64,000 bases of DNA from CBDDKU01 sp965230375 (GCA_965230375.1 CBDDKU010000024.1:1-64000), one strand, 5' to 3'. Positions 8,497 to 17,210 are shown, counted from the first letter of the stretch. The notes: generated from the letters alone by a model not told the origin. Translations and numbers: made by a program.

Positions 8497-9960
8497 CTAC
8501 GCTTTCTTCTTGATCATCGAACTGATTAGCTTGATCAATGCATCGCGTTCGTCACGGTCACCTACAATCTTGTAAAGGAATATTAGGAAAGCTGCGAAAG
8601 TCAGCGCCTTCCAGAATAACCTCCACCCAATTTCTAGATCATTCAGGAGTATGCCAATTACGATAAAAATGACGCAACCTAGTAGAACTGAGAGAATTCT
8701 ACTGAACTCATACTTCACTTTCATTTGCTTCTGAGCGATAATATACGAGTGAATAGACATGAAAATATAACTCAGACAGGTAGCCGCAATAGCGCCGTAA
8801 ATATCAAATCTAGGTATGAGAATAAAATTCAATACGATATTGAGTATGACTCCTGTGGTTGTTATGACCGCTTGATGCTTCGTCTTTTTTGTTAAGTAAT
8901 AAGTGAATCCAAAATAGGCTTGAAACCCTTTGAAAATAAAACCAAAGGCGATAATTGGTACCAATATGATTGCCAGCCAATAATCGGGTTGATCATGACT
9001 GATGACCTTTATGATTTCTTTGCTGAATATGGAAATACCCAGAGTCAGAACTGCTATGAGACCTATGAAATAAGTAAATATCCTGCTGAAGAATTGTTTA
9101 AAGTCTGTTTCGTGATATTTGCTGAAAGCTATTGGTAGAAAACCTAGGCTAAACGTTCCAATAACAAGCAGGTTCGATAAGCTACCCAATTTGTATGCCA
9201 GCCCATAGATCCCCACTTCGCTAAACTCTCCGAATATCTTTATGATAATTCTGTCACTCATCGTAAGAAGTAGGCCCGCAATAGTTGTGAAAATTAAAGG
9301 GGCTCCAAAGGAGAATAGCTGCTTAGAGATCTTGAAATTAAAATAAGGGACGCAGTACTTGATTTCAACCAAAATTCCAGCCAAGGCTAATAGACCATTT
9401 GCAATCAGAGCTGACTTGAGCACCCCAAGGATTCCTTCGTTTTGAATAACGACAAAATACCAGGTGCACCCAACGAGTGAAATCAATTTCAAAGCAAAAA
9501 ATGCCACATACCTGTATGGCTGTTTACGGATGCGAATTAGGTTTAGTGGCAAAAGACTGAGAATTTCAAAAGCCACCGATAAACCAATCAAAGGGAAGTA
9601 AATTGCGTACTTGTCAGTCTCAAAAAGCAACTCACTTAGCTCTGACTTGAAAGGAACAAATAAGGCAAGGAAGGCGAGCGATACCAGAAGTGAGCTCACT
9701 AAAGAAGTGGTATAAATTCTCTTCCGATCAAGTCCTTGTTTTTCAGCCCCTAGTCTTAGCAACGCAGCGGGGAGGTTAAATGAAATAACCCCGACCAAAA
9801 ACTGTGCGACTATCTCCAAAATTACCACTACACCAAACTCATCGGTTGTAAATTGAGTCGTGTAGATCGGTAGCAAGATCAATCCTGCGAGCTTCACCAA
9901 TAAATTACTCACCCCGTATATCGCGGTATGCTTAAAAGTGTATTTAACGTCTTTGCTCAA
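8497..9960 (-). CDS. Wzx-type oligosaccharide flippase / polysaccharide biosynthesis membrane protein
   Basis: A 487-residue protein of the MATE/MOP superfamily with about 12-14 membrane helices spread over its length. It starts YTFKHTAIYGVSNLLVKLAG and has LILLPIYTTQFTTDEFGVV, the usual first two helices of RfbX/Wzx flippases. Members move undecaprenyl-linked glycan units across the inner membrane. The start codon is TTG (complement of 9958-9960). The frame stays open further upstream but offers no ATG, and the divergent neighbour starts only 35 bases away. Placement between glycosyltransferases and an asparagine-synthase-like gene fits an O-antigen or exopolysaccharide locus. The flipped glycan is unknown. 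Confidence 0.85.
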   Translation of the reverse strand: MSKDVKYTFKHTAIYGVSNLLVKLAGLILLPIYTTQFTTDEFGVVVILEIVAQFLVGVISFNLPAALLRLGAEKQGLDRKRIYTTSLVSSLLVSLAFLALFVPFKSELSELLFETDKYAIYFPLIGLSVAFEILSLLPLNLIRIRKQPYRYVAFFALKLISLVGCTWYFVVIQNEGILGVLKSALIANGLLALAGILVEIKYCVPYFNFKISKQLFSFGAPLIFTTIAGLLLTMSDRIIIKIFGEFSEVGIYGLAYKLGSLSNLLVIGTFSLGFLPIAFSKYHETDFKQFFSRIFTYFIGLIAVLTLGISIFSKEIIKVISHDQPDYWLAIILVPIIAFGFIFKGFQAYFGFTYYLTKKTKHQAVITTTGVILNIVLNFILIPRFDIYGAIAATCLSYIFMSIHSYIIAQKQMKVKYEFSRILSVLLGCVIFIVIGILLNDLEIGWRLFWKALTFAAFLIFLYKIVGDRDERDALIKLISSMIKKKA

Positions 9961-9995
9961 ATAGAACCGGGTCCAATGTTTGGAGTCAAATCTAG

Positions 9996-11504
9996 TTGAA
10001 TAAATGGCCTTTTTCTCATGCTCAAAGGGAATTGATGCACAGTTGTGTGATAAAAAATAGATATTGGCTTGCGATAACTAGAAGTCCATCTATGCTAAAA
10101 CTCGGCCGGTCTGATTTTATTATTCCTGATCCCACACAATTGATAAGGACGTCGTTTCAAGATGTGAGTCTGGATGCACAACACGGAATGCTTAAGAGTA
10201 AACAAGGCCATGTTTTTGTTTTGGGTACAGTACTAGATCCCGGAGTGCCAGAATCCAGCAACCAGACAACTCTCGACCGCTTGGAGAATTGCTCAAATTG
10301 GGAAAGCCTTTTTAAAGCTCTAAAACCCCTCTCCGGTCGCTATATCATCATCGCGCATCTCGAAGGTCAAACCAAGGTAATCGGCGATGCCTGTGGATCT
10401 TTTGAAGTGTTCTACCACCCAGAATCTAAGACTATTGCATCAAATGTCTCCCTGATTGCCGCTGAAAATGATCTCGAACCCTGGACAGGTGAAGCAGAAG
10501 CGACTTATCGAAAAATTCAAAACTCCCACCGTGTGCCGGTCGGTACCACCACGCGTTACAAAGGGGTTTATCATCTCTTGCCCAATCACGCCCTCAACCT
10601 AAGCACCTTTGAACAGGAAAGAATGTTTCCAAGGCCTGGCTCTCCCATTGGGCAAATTAAGTTGGATTCGGCCGTCGTGCGTTGTTCGGAGATTTTGGAA
10701 GGCACGATGCAAGCCTTAGCCAATAGATTCAAATTGGTTTCAGCTGTCACCGCTGGTTATGATAGTCGGGTATTGTTGGCAGCATCTAAGTCTATTGAAC
10801 TCGAAACCTTCATTTTTAAGCATAAAAATCTCGATCTCAAACATCCCGATATCCAGCTTGGGCGGAAAGTAGCAGAAGCTGCTAAGAAGCCATTGTGCGT
10901 TCTTGAATACGACGACGGAAGAGATTTGACACCTGAAATTGAATCCATCTACACAGAATTACCGCGAAAGATCCGATACCAAATGTTAATCAACGGGTTG
11001 CAAAAGAATTTTGCTGGGAAGTGTTTGATCGCGGGAAATATCGGCGAGATTGGTAGATCTTACTATGGCAATATTAAAAGAGTGGATGCACAGGTCCTTG
11101 CCAAGCTTTTGGGATACAAGAATAATCGTTTTGTAGAGGCTGAAATGCAAAAGTGGCTAGATGGTTTGGACGCTGAAGCAATTGGAGTACAAAATCTTCT
11201 GGACCTGTTTTATTGGGAGCACCGCATGGGCTGTTGGGGTGCTATGGCTATGACAGATACAGCAGGTGTCATGGATGTTGTAGCACCTATGAACAACAGA
11301 GTCTTGCTTGAAACATTTCTAAGCGTTCCTAAAAAGAGTCGGACGTACTACTACAACCAGCTTTTTGATGGAATGATTGAAAAGATGGACGCTCGCCTTT
11401 CGAATTTCCCCGTCAATCCAGGGAAAAAATCATTCGTGATAAAAACATTGGTCAAACTCGGACTCTACGATTGGTATAAAAACATTCAAGCCCGAATCAA
11501 TTAG
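9996..11504 (+). CDS. asparagine synthase-like protein in glycan locus
   Basis: A 502-residue protein. The C-terminal half has the ATP-pyrophosphatase loop SAVTAGYDSRVLLAA (about 248-262), matching the SGGxDS signature of asparagine synthetase B and relatives. The N-terminal half resembles the glutaminase fold (LSGRYIIIAHLEGQTKVIGD) but lacks the Cys2 nucleophile that glutamine-dependent enzymes need directly after Met1. It is therefore probably ammonia-dependent, or uses an ATP-activated carboxylate for another amidation. Similar stand-alone proteins sit in surface-glycan clusters of many bacteria, where amidation of sugar acids is suspected; this is inference. Other possible starts are the Met codons at 10035 and 10092. 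It ends one base from the convergent rlmH. Confidence 0.7.
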   Translation: MNKWPFSHAQRELMHSCVIKNRYWLAITRSPSMLKLGRSDFIIPDPTQLIRTSFQDVSLDAQHGMLKSKQGHVFVLGTVLDPGVPESSNQTTLDRLENCSNWESLFKALKPLSGRYIIIAHLEGQTKVIGDACGSFEVFYHPESKTIASNVSLIAAENDLEPWTGEAEATYRKIQNSHRVPVGTTTRYKGVYHLLPNHALNLSTFEQERMFPRPGSPIGQIKLDSAVVRCSEILEGTMQALANRFKLVSAVTAGYDSRVLLAASKSIELETFIFKHKNLDLKHPDIQLGRKVAEAAKKPLCVLEYDDGRDLTPEIESIYTELPRKIRYQMLINGLQKNFAGKCLIAGNIGEIGRSYYGNIKRVDAQVLAKLLGYKNNRFVEAEMQKWLDGLDAEAIGVQNLLDLFYWEHRMGCWGAMAMTDTAGVMDVVAPMNNRVLLETFLSVPKKSRTYYYNQLFDGMIEKMDARLSNFPVNPGKKSFVIKTLVKLGLYDWYKNIQARIN

Positions 11505-11505
11505 A

Positions 11506-11979
11506 CTACCTGTTGTGATATGGTTCGTTTTTCAGAATGGTCATAGCCCGATAAATTTGCTCTAACATAAAACAGCGTATCATCTGATGCGAGAATGTCA
11601 TTTCTGAAAGTGACAATTTCCCTTGGGCTGCAGAATAGACTTCCTGACTAAAACCGAATGCTCCACCCACAACAAAGACCAGACGCTTTACACCGGCATT
11701 CATATCCTGCTGAAGAAGGTCTGCAAATTTCTCACTCGTATACTGCTTGCCCTTTTCATCGAGCAACACCAGTTTATCTCCCGGCTTAATCTGACTCAAA
11801 ATCGCCTTTCCTTCTGCAATTTTGCGATCATTCGCCGACATCTTTTTCCAGACTTTGTTCTCCGGAATGATATCCAGCTCCACTGGTATGTAGTGCTTTA
11901 ATCGCTTCAAATAAATATCGTTTGCGGTGTTCACAAACCCAACATCAGTTTTGCCAACACACAGCAGAGAGATTTTCAT
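11506..11979 (-). CDS. rlmH: 23S rRNA (pseudouridine1915-N3)-methyltransferase RlmH
   Basis: A 157-residue SPOUT-class enzyme that N3-methylates pseudouridine 1915 in helix 69 of 23S rRNA using SAM. It starts MKISLLCVGKTD, has LVLLDEKGKQYTSEKFADLL and the SAM-binding knot with FVVGGAFGFSQEV, and ends with LSLSEMTFSHQMIRCFMLEQ then IYRAMTILKNEPYH, all at the expected places. Length equals that of the family. It is divergent from the DUF4783 gene, with a gap of 75 bases to the chosen start; rlmH next to DUF4783 is a usual flavobacterial pairing. Confidence 0.95.
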   Translation of the reverse strand: MKISLLCVGKTDVGFVNTANDIYLKRLKHYIPVELDIIPENKVWKKMSANDRKIAEGKAILSQIKPGDKLVLLDEKGKQYTSEKFADLLQQDMNAGVKRLVFVVGGAFGFSQEVYSAAQGKLSLSEMTFSHQMIRCFMLEQIYRAMTILKNEPYHNR

Positions 11980-12054
11980 GTGCCCAATATACGATCATTG
12001 GATGCCAGAATCTTTGGTGAACTGGCTTGATATTTGCAAATTAGACCTGTAAGT

Positions 12055-12438
12055 ATGAAAAGAGCATTAGCAATACTATTACTAGCCGTGCCCGTGTGGC
12101 TTTTTGGGCAAACTGCCGAGAAAGATGGAATTACCAAAGCCATTGGTCAAGGATCATCAACTCAGGTAGCAAAGTATTTTGCATCAACTGTAGATCTGAT
12201 GATGTTGGAAACGGAAGATGTCTACAGCAGTAAACAAGCCGAAGTCATTCTCACTAATTTCTTTTCTGAAAACAAGCCAACTAGCTTTGAATTAAAACAC
12301 GAGGGCAAGTCGAAGGTGGATGACTACTACTACATTGGAGTTTTAACTTCGGGGTCAAAGACTTATCGAATCACCTTTTTCTTGAAGAAAGGAGGAGAAA
12401 GCTTCCAGATCAAGCAGCTCCGTATCGAGAAAGGCTAA
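12055..12438 (+). CDS. secreted DUF4783-family protein
   Basis: A 127-residue protein with a signal peptide (MKRALAILLLAVPVWLFGQ, cut probably after the Gln-Thr region), then a small NTF2-like alpha+beta domain (IGQGSSTQVAKYFASTVDLM ... YYYIGVLTSGSKTYRITFFL ... FQIKQLRIEKG). This is the pattern of DUF4783, a Bacteroidota family of unknown function thought to act in the periplasm. The ATG at 12055 is preferred to 12034 because the signal peptide then starts with Met-Lys-Arg. The gene overlaps the convergent glycosyltransferase by four bases. Confidence 0.8.
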   Translation: MKRALAILLLAVPVWLFGQTAEKDGITKAIGQGSSTQVAKYFASTVDLMMLETEDVYSSKQAEVILTNFFSENKPTSFELKHEGKSKVDDYYYIGVLTSGSKTYRITFFLKKGGESFQIKQLRIEKG

Positions 12439-13588
12439 ACGGGTTTCCCAACCAGTCTTTCGATGATTCTGAATTGTTCTTCCACAAAGTGTTTTCTGTC
12501 AAACCGATCTCTTCCAGCTAAAGCATTTTCTCTATACTTTTCGAGCTTCTCCGGGTCGTCTTGTAAATCGCACATAGCAGCTGCAATGGCTTCTATACTT
12601 GTATCGTCAATGACTACTCCGTCCACATCGTGGCGGACTACATCTCTGCAACCACGACTGTTAACTGTCAGCACAGGAACGCCCATCGCTAGCGACTCCA
12701 TAAGATTCACTGGAAGTCCTTCCCGTTCGGATGGGAATACGTTGAGGTCTGAAAGCGCCAGATAATCCTGAACGTTCTCTCTCCATCCAACCTTAATGAT
12801 CGATGTATTTGCTTTGAGTGCTTTTTCCCATTTCGATCCGAGAGATGTGGGGTGAATGCGATCTTTCTCACCAACCAGTATCAATTTGGATTTTGGGTGC
12901 GTTTCCTGAGTTTTGAAAAAGGCCTTTACGACTTTGTCAAAACCTTTGAAATTGGTTTGTCGTCCTATGAAGATATAAACGAAATCGTCATCTTCAATTC
13001 CGAGTTCAGCTTTCAATGAAGCTACTTTTTGCGCGTCAGTCTTCTTCGGATCAAACCTCTCCAAATCACAACCCATCCCAAAACTTTCTAGAACATTGAC
13101 AGTGGCATTTACCAACCATTTTATTGAGGTAATCTCGATCATCAAGTGTCAGCACAAAGACTTCATCCACTCTTCTAGCACTCCATTTTTCTGCTTTCGA
13201 AATCATAAACTTTCTCCAGCCACTTATTATCGGAGAGCCCCAGGCCATGAATGGTGCCAGTGCTTACCGGCCACGATTTTCCTTTTCTCAATGTAGATGT
13301 AAACAGAGCCGCAGAAAAGTGAATATTAACGATGTCGGGCTTGATGTCCTGAACCAATTGATTCACCTTGTTTGAAGCAGCAAGGTGCTTGAAAGGATCA
13401 ATGGCTCTTGGGAAATCGATATCGTGCACAACGCAATCAATCGTCCTGCGATACTCGCTAATTCTTGCAATATGTTTTCGGGATGTAGCTAAATGAACTT
13501 CGTGTCCGCGCTTCTTTAGAGCATCGGTCAAATCTTCCAAAAAAGTAAAGTAATTGGTGATGGAAGGTATAACGAAGAGTAGCTTCAT
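12435..13588 (-). pseudogene. glycosyltransferase family 4 (EpsD/CapM-like), two +1 frameshifts
   Basis: The N-terminal acceptor domain (MKLLFVIPSITNYFTFLEDL, KKRGHEVHLATSRK, DIVNIHFSAAL, STGTIHGLG), the middle (AEKWSARRVDEVFVLT) and the C-terminal donor domain (DDDFVYIFIGRQTNFKG, LSDLNVFPSEREGLPVNLME) lie in three successive frames. One extra base in the A-run at 13207-13209 and one in the T-run at 13108-13110 explain both shifts. The 1154-base span minus two is exactly 384 codons with stop, giving a normal 383-residue GT4 enzyme that would add a sugar to an envelope glycan. The insertion type is the same as in carB, so sequence error is plausible. As written, no full-length protein can be made. 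Confidence 0.8.
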
Positions 13589-13651
13589 GGAAGCGATAAT
13601 GGTCCGGTTTCAAATAGCAGCTTACAAAGATAAAATTAAATCCATGCGGAC

Positions 13652-14611
13652 TCATTTCCTGAGCTTTATGATGTCGCCAGGCATGATTCGCGACTGCTCA
13701 GTCAGGCCATTGTACTTGCAAAGCTTTTTGATCTTTACTCCATAGAGCTGAGAAATGCTTCTCAAGGTTTCACCAGTAGCTACTGTATGAGTTTGATGTG
13801 TTTTCGACTTTCTCTTCTTCGGTTGGATATAGACTCGGTCTCCCTTTTTGATTTTTGCTCCTTTGCTCAGGTCATTGTACTTCACCACTTGCCACTCTCC
13901 TAGTTGGAGTGATTCGGCCAAATCTCGGGTTGTGATATCTCGGTCAGTAATGACGTACTTGATGCCGTTGTCGCTGATGAATACCTGTGAATTCTGGCTT
14001 CCCAATATGATTTCAATCTCTCCCGATTGTCTGCCCGGTTTAGGGGTTGAAGCTGTATTCGAAGGTTCCGTTTTTATTCGCCCCTTTTTTAGTCCTTCGC
14101 GATCGTATTGGGCCAGATTGTTCTCTTCAATTATTCGGATTAGGAGTGCTGGATACTTTGGGTTGGTCGCATATCCTGCCTTCTTTAGGCCTTTCGCCCA
14201 CGATTTGTAATCGGTTATTTTGTAGTCAAAAAGAAAGGCGTAACGGCTCCGCTTTAAGAAGTGACTATGATCTTCAAAGCTTTGATGTGCTGTCTTGTAT
14301 TTTCGAAAACACTCTTGCTTTCTGTCGTCGTCATGGTACACTTTCTTACCTGTCCAGCCATGGCATTTAATTCCAAAATGATTGTTTGCTTCACGAGCGA
14401 GTTCGCTATTTCCATCTCCACTTTCGAGAATTCCCTGTGCCAAAGTGATACTCGCCGGAATGCGATGTTCGCGCATTTGTTTGATGGCTTCGCCTTTCCA
14501 CTGATCAATGTATTGAGCCCGGGTAATTCGCGTCGGAGAATTACCTTCCGCATGGGCACTAAAGCTCAGGCAGAAACTGATTAATACAAAGCTAATTAGG
14601 GTTCTCAACAT
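13652..14611 (-). CDS. glucosaminidase (GH73) with LysM repeats, secreted
   Basis: A 319-residue peptidoglycan hydrolase. It has a signal peptide (residues 1-21, ending SAHA) and a GH73/FlgJ-type domain at about 30-175 with ITLAQGILESGDGNSELA, where Glu63 is the predicted catalytic acid, followed by NNHFGIKC and KSWAKGLKKAGYATNPKYP. A Pro/Ser-rich linker leads to two LysM-type modules at about 216-264 and 275-319; the second (HTVATGETLRSISQLYG) is classical, the first diverged. It should cleave the glycan strand between GlcNAc and MurNAc in the periplasm, for wall growth or daughter-cell separation. It is separated from the glycosyltransferase downstream by 63 bases. Confidence 0.9.
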   Translation of the reverse strand: MLRTLISFVLISFCLSFSAHAEGNSPTRITRAQYIDQWKGEAIKQMREHRIPASITLAQGILESGDGNSELAREANNHFGIKCHGWTGKKVYHDDDRKQECFRKYKTAHQSFEDHSHFLKRSRYAFLFDYKITDYKSWAKGLKKAGYATNPKYPALLIRIIEENNLAQYDREGLKKGRIKTEPSNTASTPKPGRQSGEIEIILGSQNSQVFISDNGIKYVITDRDITTRDLAESLQLGEWQVVKYNDLSKGAKIKKGDRVYIQPKKRKSKTHQTHTVATGETLRSISQLYGVKIKKLCKYNGLTEQSRIMPGDIIKLRK

Positions 14612-14721
14612 GTTATCAACAGGTTTTTACAAAGGCGAAATTCTGCCAAATACCAAATTTACCAGTGGAAAGCCGAGTCTACTTCGTAAAAACGCCACAT
14701 TATTCACAATATTCTGTGAAT

Positions 14722-15666
14722 TTAACAATCGATGAAAAGTCGTTCTCCCATCTTCTCTTCCATCGCTGCAATTCCCTGTAGCCCTCCTGTGTGGATAAAG
14801 AGCCATTTTTCACCTTGAATGGCATCCGTATTTTTAGCCATATCACATAACGCAAAAAATGCTTTTCCCGTGTATACGGGGTCAAGTTTTAAGTCTGTAG
14901 TATTATAGATTTCTCTGATGAATTCAATTAGCTGGGAATTGATTTTCGCATAGCCACCAAAATGGTAGTCCAGCATGTAGTGCAGGTTTGATCTTACCTC
15001 GGCTTCGGTTTCTTCATCCACTAGGAACTCGGAAATAAAGCGGTTGACATCCTCTTCGATAAAACCACCGTTCTTCAAAACCGGTACCGAAAAAAGCGAG
15101 GCTTTCTGCCTGTTTCCAAGCGCCATTCCCGCAAATGTGGTACCTGTTCCAGAAGCTACAAATATGCGTTGATAAGACTCCCCCAATTCGCTCATGATTT
15201 CCATGCAGCCATTCACGCCATAAAAGTTGGCTCCCCCTTGCGGAATTACGTATGCGTTACCATATACTTCTCGCAAAGATTCGAGATAGTCGCGGGTGTC
15301 GATTCCTCGAAATTCTGATCTGGATACACGCTGAATCTCCATGCCCATTTCTGCAGCGAATGAGAGCGTAGGATTATTTAAATCCACTTCTTCGCCTCTG
15401 ATGATTCCAATTGTCTTTATTCCAAAAGCCTTTCCAGCGGCGGCGGTAGCTGCAATGTGATTGGAATGAGCCCCACCAAAAGTGATGATTTGCTGGTTCC
15501 GTCTCTTTTGAGCCTGAGCAATATTCCACTTCAGTTTTCGCCATTTATTGCCAGAAATGTCCGAGTGAATCAAGTCATCTCGCTTGACAAATACATCGAG
15601 GCCCTTTTCCTTAAACAGAGGCAATTCGATACGTTCCACCGGCGAAGGAAGTTGAAACAAATTCAT
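14722..15666 (-). CDS. PLP-dependent ACC deaminase / D-cysteine desulfhydrase family enzyme
   Basis: A 314-residue fold-type II PLP enzyme. It has the KRDDLIHSDISGNKWRKLKW start region (PLP lysine probably Lys41), TFGGAHSNHIAATAAAGKAF and a phosphate-binding VASGTGTTFAGMALG loop. The family includes 1-aminocyclopropane-1-carboxylate deaminase and D-cysteine desulfhydrase; the two activities are not separable by eye. Enzymes of this short Bacteroidota type most likely act on D-cysteine or a related D-amino acid. Its upstream region holds a copy of the 296-bp dispersed repeat. The gap of 110 bases to the downstream gene suggests separate transcription. Confidence 0.8.
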   Translation of the reverse strand: MNLFQLPSPVERIELPLFKEKGLDVFVKRDDLIHSDISGNKWRKLKWNIAQAQKRRNQQIITFGGAHSNHIAATAAAGKAFGIKTIGIIRGEEVDLNNPTLSFAAEMGMEIQRVSRSEFRGIDTRDYLESLREVYGNAYVIPQGGANFYGVNGCMEIMSELGESYQRIFVASGTGTTFAGMALGNRQKASLFSVPVLKNGGFIEEDVNRFISEFLVDEETEAEVRSNLHYMLDYHFGGYAKINSQLIEFIREIYNTTDLKLDPVYTGKAFFALCDMAKNTDAIQGEKWLFIHTGGLQGIAAMEEKMGERLFIDC

Positions 15667-15787
15667 TTCCCGAAGGTAGTAATGGTTTGGGAAAGAACGA
15701 CCAATACTGGCTGATCACCCAGATTTTGGCAAACCTGTTTATTAACCAGAATACATCTTCAGTTTGCCATGTTGGCGATGACCATGA

Positions 15788-16083
15788 TTGGCTCACAGCT
15801 TACAGAGTTTAATTCTGCTAATTCGTAAAGAAAGTCGTGAGCCAACTTTCGGCCTTAATTTTATTCTCTTAGAAACTCTGAAATAAGCGGAAGTCCACCG
15901 CACCCTTGATTGAGCTCAGGTTTCGGGAGCTATGCTTCCGCTAAAACCGTTTGCGAGTTTGGGTAAGGTGCTGGAGCGTTTTCGAGAGTTTCAAGAAATA
16001 AAATTACAGCCCTGATTTTTTGTTCCTTTTGTATCAAGACAAAAGGAAGTGGAAAAGACAATCTTTTACCATTAAACCAGATC
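15788..16083. repeat. 296-bp dispersed hairpin-rich element, copy A
   Basis: A non-coding stretch matching 40902-41197 over its whole length (about 85% by eye). It is built of inverted repeats: TTGGCTCAC with GTGAGCCAA; ACAGAGTTT with AAACTCTGA; AGCGGAAG with CTTCCGCT; and TTCCTTTTGT (16023-16032) with ACAAAAGGAA (16039-16048). It begins 121 bases upstream of the ACC deaminase-like gene and 463 bases from rnhB's start. A short minus-strand reading frame present in copy B is broken here by a TAG. No transposase or target-site duplication is recognised. Confidence 0.75.
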
Positions 16084-16129
16084 CATTGCCTTGATGTAGG
16101 TCACCACCCAATACCAACTATCCACGCAC

Positions 16130-16471
16130 TGCTGCCGTATTTACTTCAAAAAACGCCAATCGATGTTCCTTCTTCTGAAATCCTCGAAACCCCTTTCGTT
16201 GGATGGTGATTGTTAATTATCATTGATTCGTTGTTCATTCATTTGGTCTCGTCCCTACAGGACTTCATCGCATAGAATCCCGTCGCATCCGGTTTCACCG
16301 AATGCTAACGTCTTTCGCCCTTTCAGGGCTGGATTTAATTTAGGGCGTAAAGAATGAAAATGGAATTGGAATTTTTTCCGCTCCGCAGTAGCTGCGCTGC
16401 TGCGGCAATTACTTCAAAACCGTTAATCGATGTTCTAAACTCTGAGATCACTAAAGCCCTTGAAACCCCTT
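16130..16471. repeat. pair of ~70-bp direct repeats
   Basis: CTGCCGTATTTACTTC ... CAATCGATGTTC ... GAAACCCCTT at about 16130-16200 recurs as CTGCGGCAATTACTTC ... TAATCGATGTTC ... GAAACCCCTT at about 16398-16471. The two copies bracket the three-hairpin repeat at 16246-16407. No gene is visible between 15667 and 16546; the whole patch is made of repeats. Confidence 0.55.
16246..16407. repeat. three-hairpin intergenic repeat, copy 1
   Basis: Contains hairpins GTCC-ctaca-GGAC (16251-16263), GCAT ... ATGC around GGTTTCACC (about 16285-16304) and GCCC-tttca-GGGC (16317-16329). The same series recurs at 50583-50752 with the phrases GGTTTCACC(A/G)AATGCTAA and GTCTTTCGCCCTTTCA conserved. This resembles the widespread REP-type repeats that include the phrase 'AGCCCTGAAAGGGCG' on the other strand. 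No coding potential. Confidence 0.65.
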
Positions 16472-16546
16472 ATAGCGGTTATGATCTTAATACATTGTAC
16501 TTAATTCTTAATACTTTTTGAAAATCCAGAACCTTATCTTCGTCCT

Positions 16547-17140
16547 ATGGCCGAACTATTGAGCTTTCTCGAAGAAGGAAGAGTCGAAGCGGGAGTGGAT
16601 GAAGCAGGACGTGGATGCCTAAGTGGTCCAGTAGTGGCAAGTGCGGTAATACTGCCCGAAGGCTGGAACCACCCTTTGCTCAACGACTCGAAGCAGTTGA
16701 CGGAGAAGAAGCGTGAACTTTTGAGACCGATCATCGAAGCGGAATCTTTATCCTGGGGAGTCGGGTTTGTTTTTCCTGAAAGGATAGATGAAATAAACAT
16801 TCTGCAAGCAAGTTTTGAGGCGATGCACATCGCCATTCGACAACTAAGCGTGAGCCCTGATCACATCCTTGTAGATGGAAACCGGTTTAGACCTTTTGAG
16901 CAAATTGCTCATACCTGTGTGATAAAGGGGGATGGGAAGATTCGAAGTATTGCAGCGGCTTCTGTTTTAGCGAAGACCCATCGAGACGAGTATATGGAGA
17001 AAATCCACCAAGAGTTTCCCATGTTTGACTGGTGTTCAAACAAGGGGTATCCCACTAAAAAGCATCGTGAGATCATTGCTTCTTTCGGGCCAACTCCTTA
17101 TCACCGGAAGAGTTTTGCCCTGCTGCCGAAGGAGCTGTGA
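16547..17140 (+). CDS. rnhB: ribonuclease HII
   Basis: A 197-residue endonuclease that cuts RNA in RNA/DNA hybrids and removes single ribonucleotides from DNA. It has VDEAGRGCLSGPVVASAVIL (Asp18, Glu19), HILVDGNRF (Asp110) and AAASVLAKTHRDEYM (Asp147), the four acidic metal ligands of the family, plus KGDGKIRSI and the C-terminal YPTKKHREII. Length and motif order are normal. A TATCTTCG sequence close to the start could be a -7 element but has no well-spaced -33 partner. The gene that follows starts 89 bases downstream. Confidence 0.95.
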   Translation: MAELLSFLEEGRVEAGVDEAGRGCLSGPVVASAVILPEGWNHPLLNDSKQLTEKKRELLRPIIEAESLSWGVGFVFPERIDEINILQASFEAMHIAIRQLSVSPDHILVDGNRFRPFEQIAHTCVIKGDGKIRSIAAASVLAKTHRDEYMEKIHQEFPMFDWCSNKGYPTKKHREIIASFGPTPYHRKSFALLPKEL

Positions 17141-17202
17141 ATTTGCACATCACACTGTGCAAAGCGTTGCTGTCTCAATCTGCCCACTGCCAATACCTAT
17201 GT

Positions 17203-17210
17203 TACCTTTG
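17203..17210 (+). promoter_or_regulatory. possible -7 element (TAnnTTTG) before the 908-residue protein gene
   Basis: TACCTTTG matches the Bacteroidota -7 consensus exactly and lies 20 bases before the GTG start. No TTG at the expected -33 distance is present, so this is a weak call. Confidence 0.3.

Noticed and set aside
15667..16546. An insertion sequence in the repeat-rich gap
   Set aside because: No transposase frame, no terminal inverted repeats bounding the block and no target duplication could be identified.
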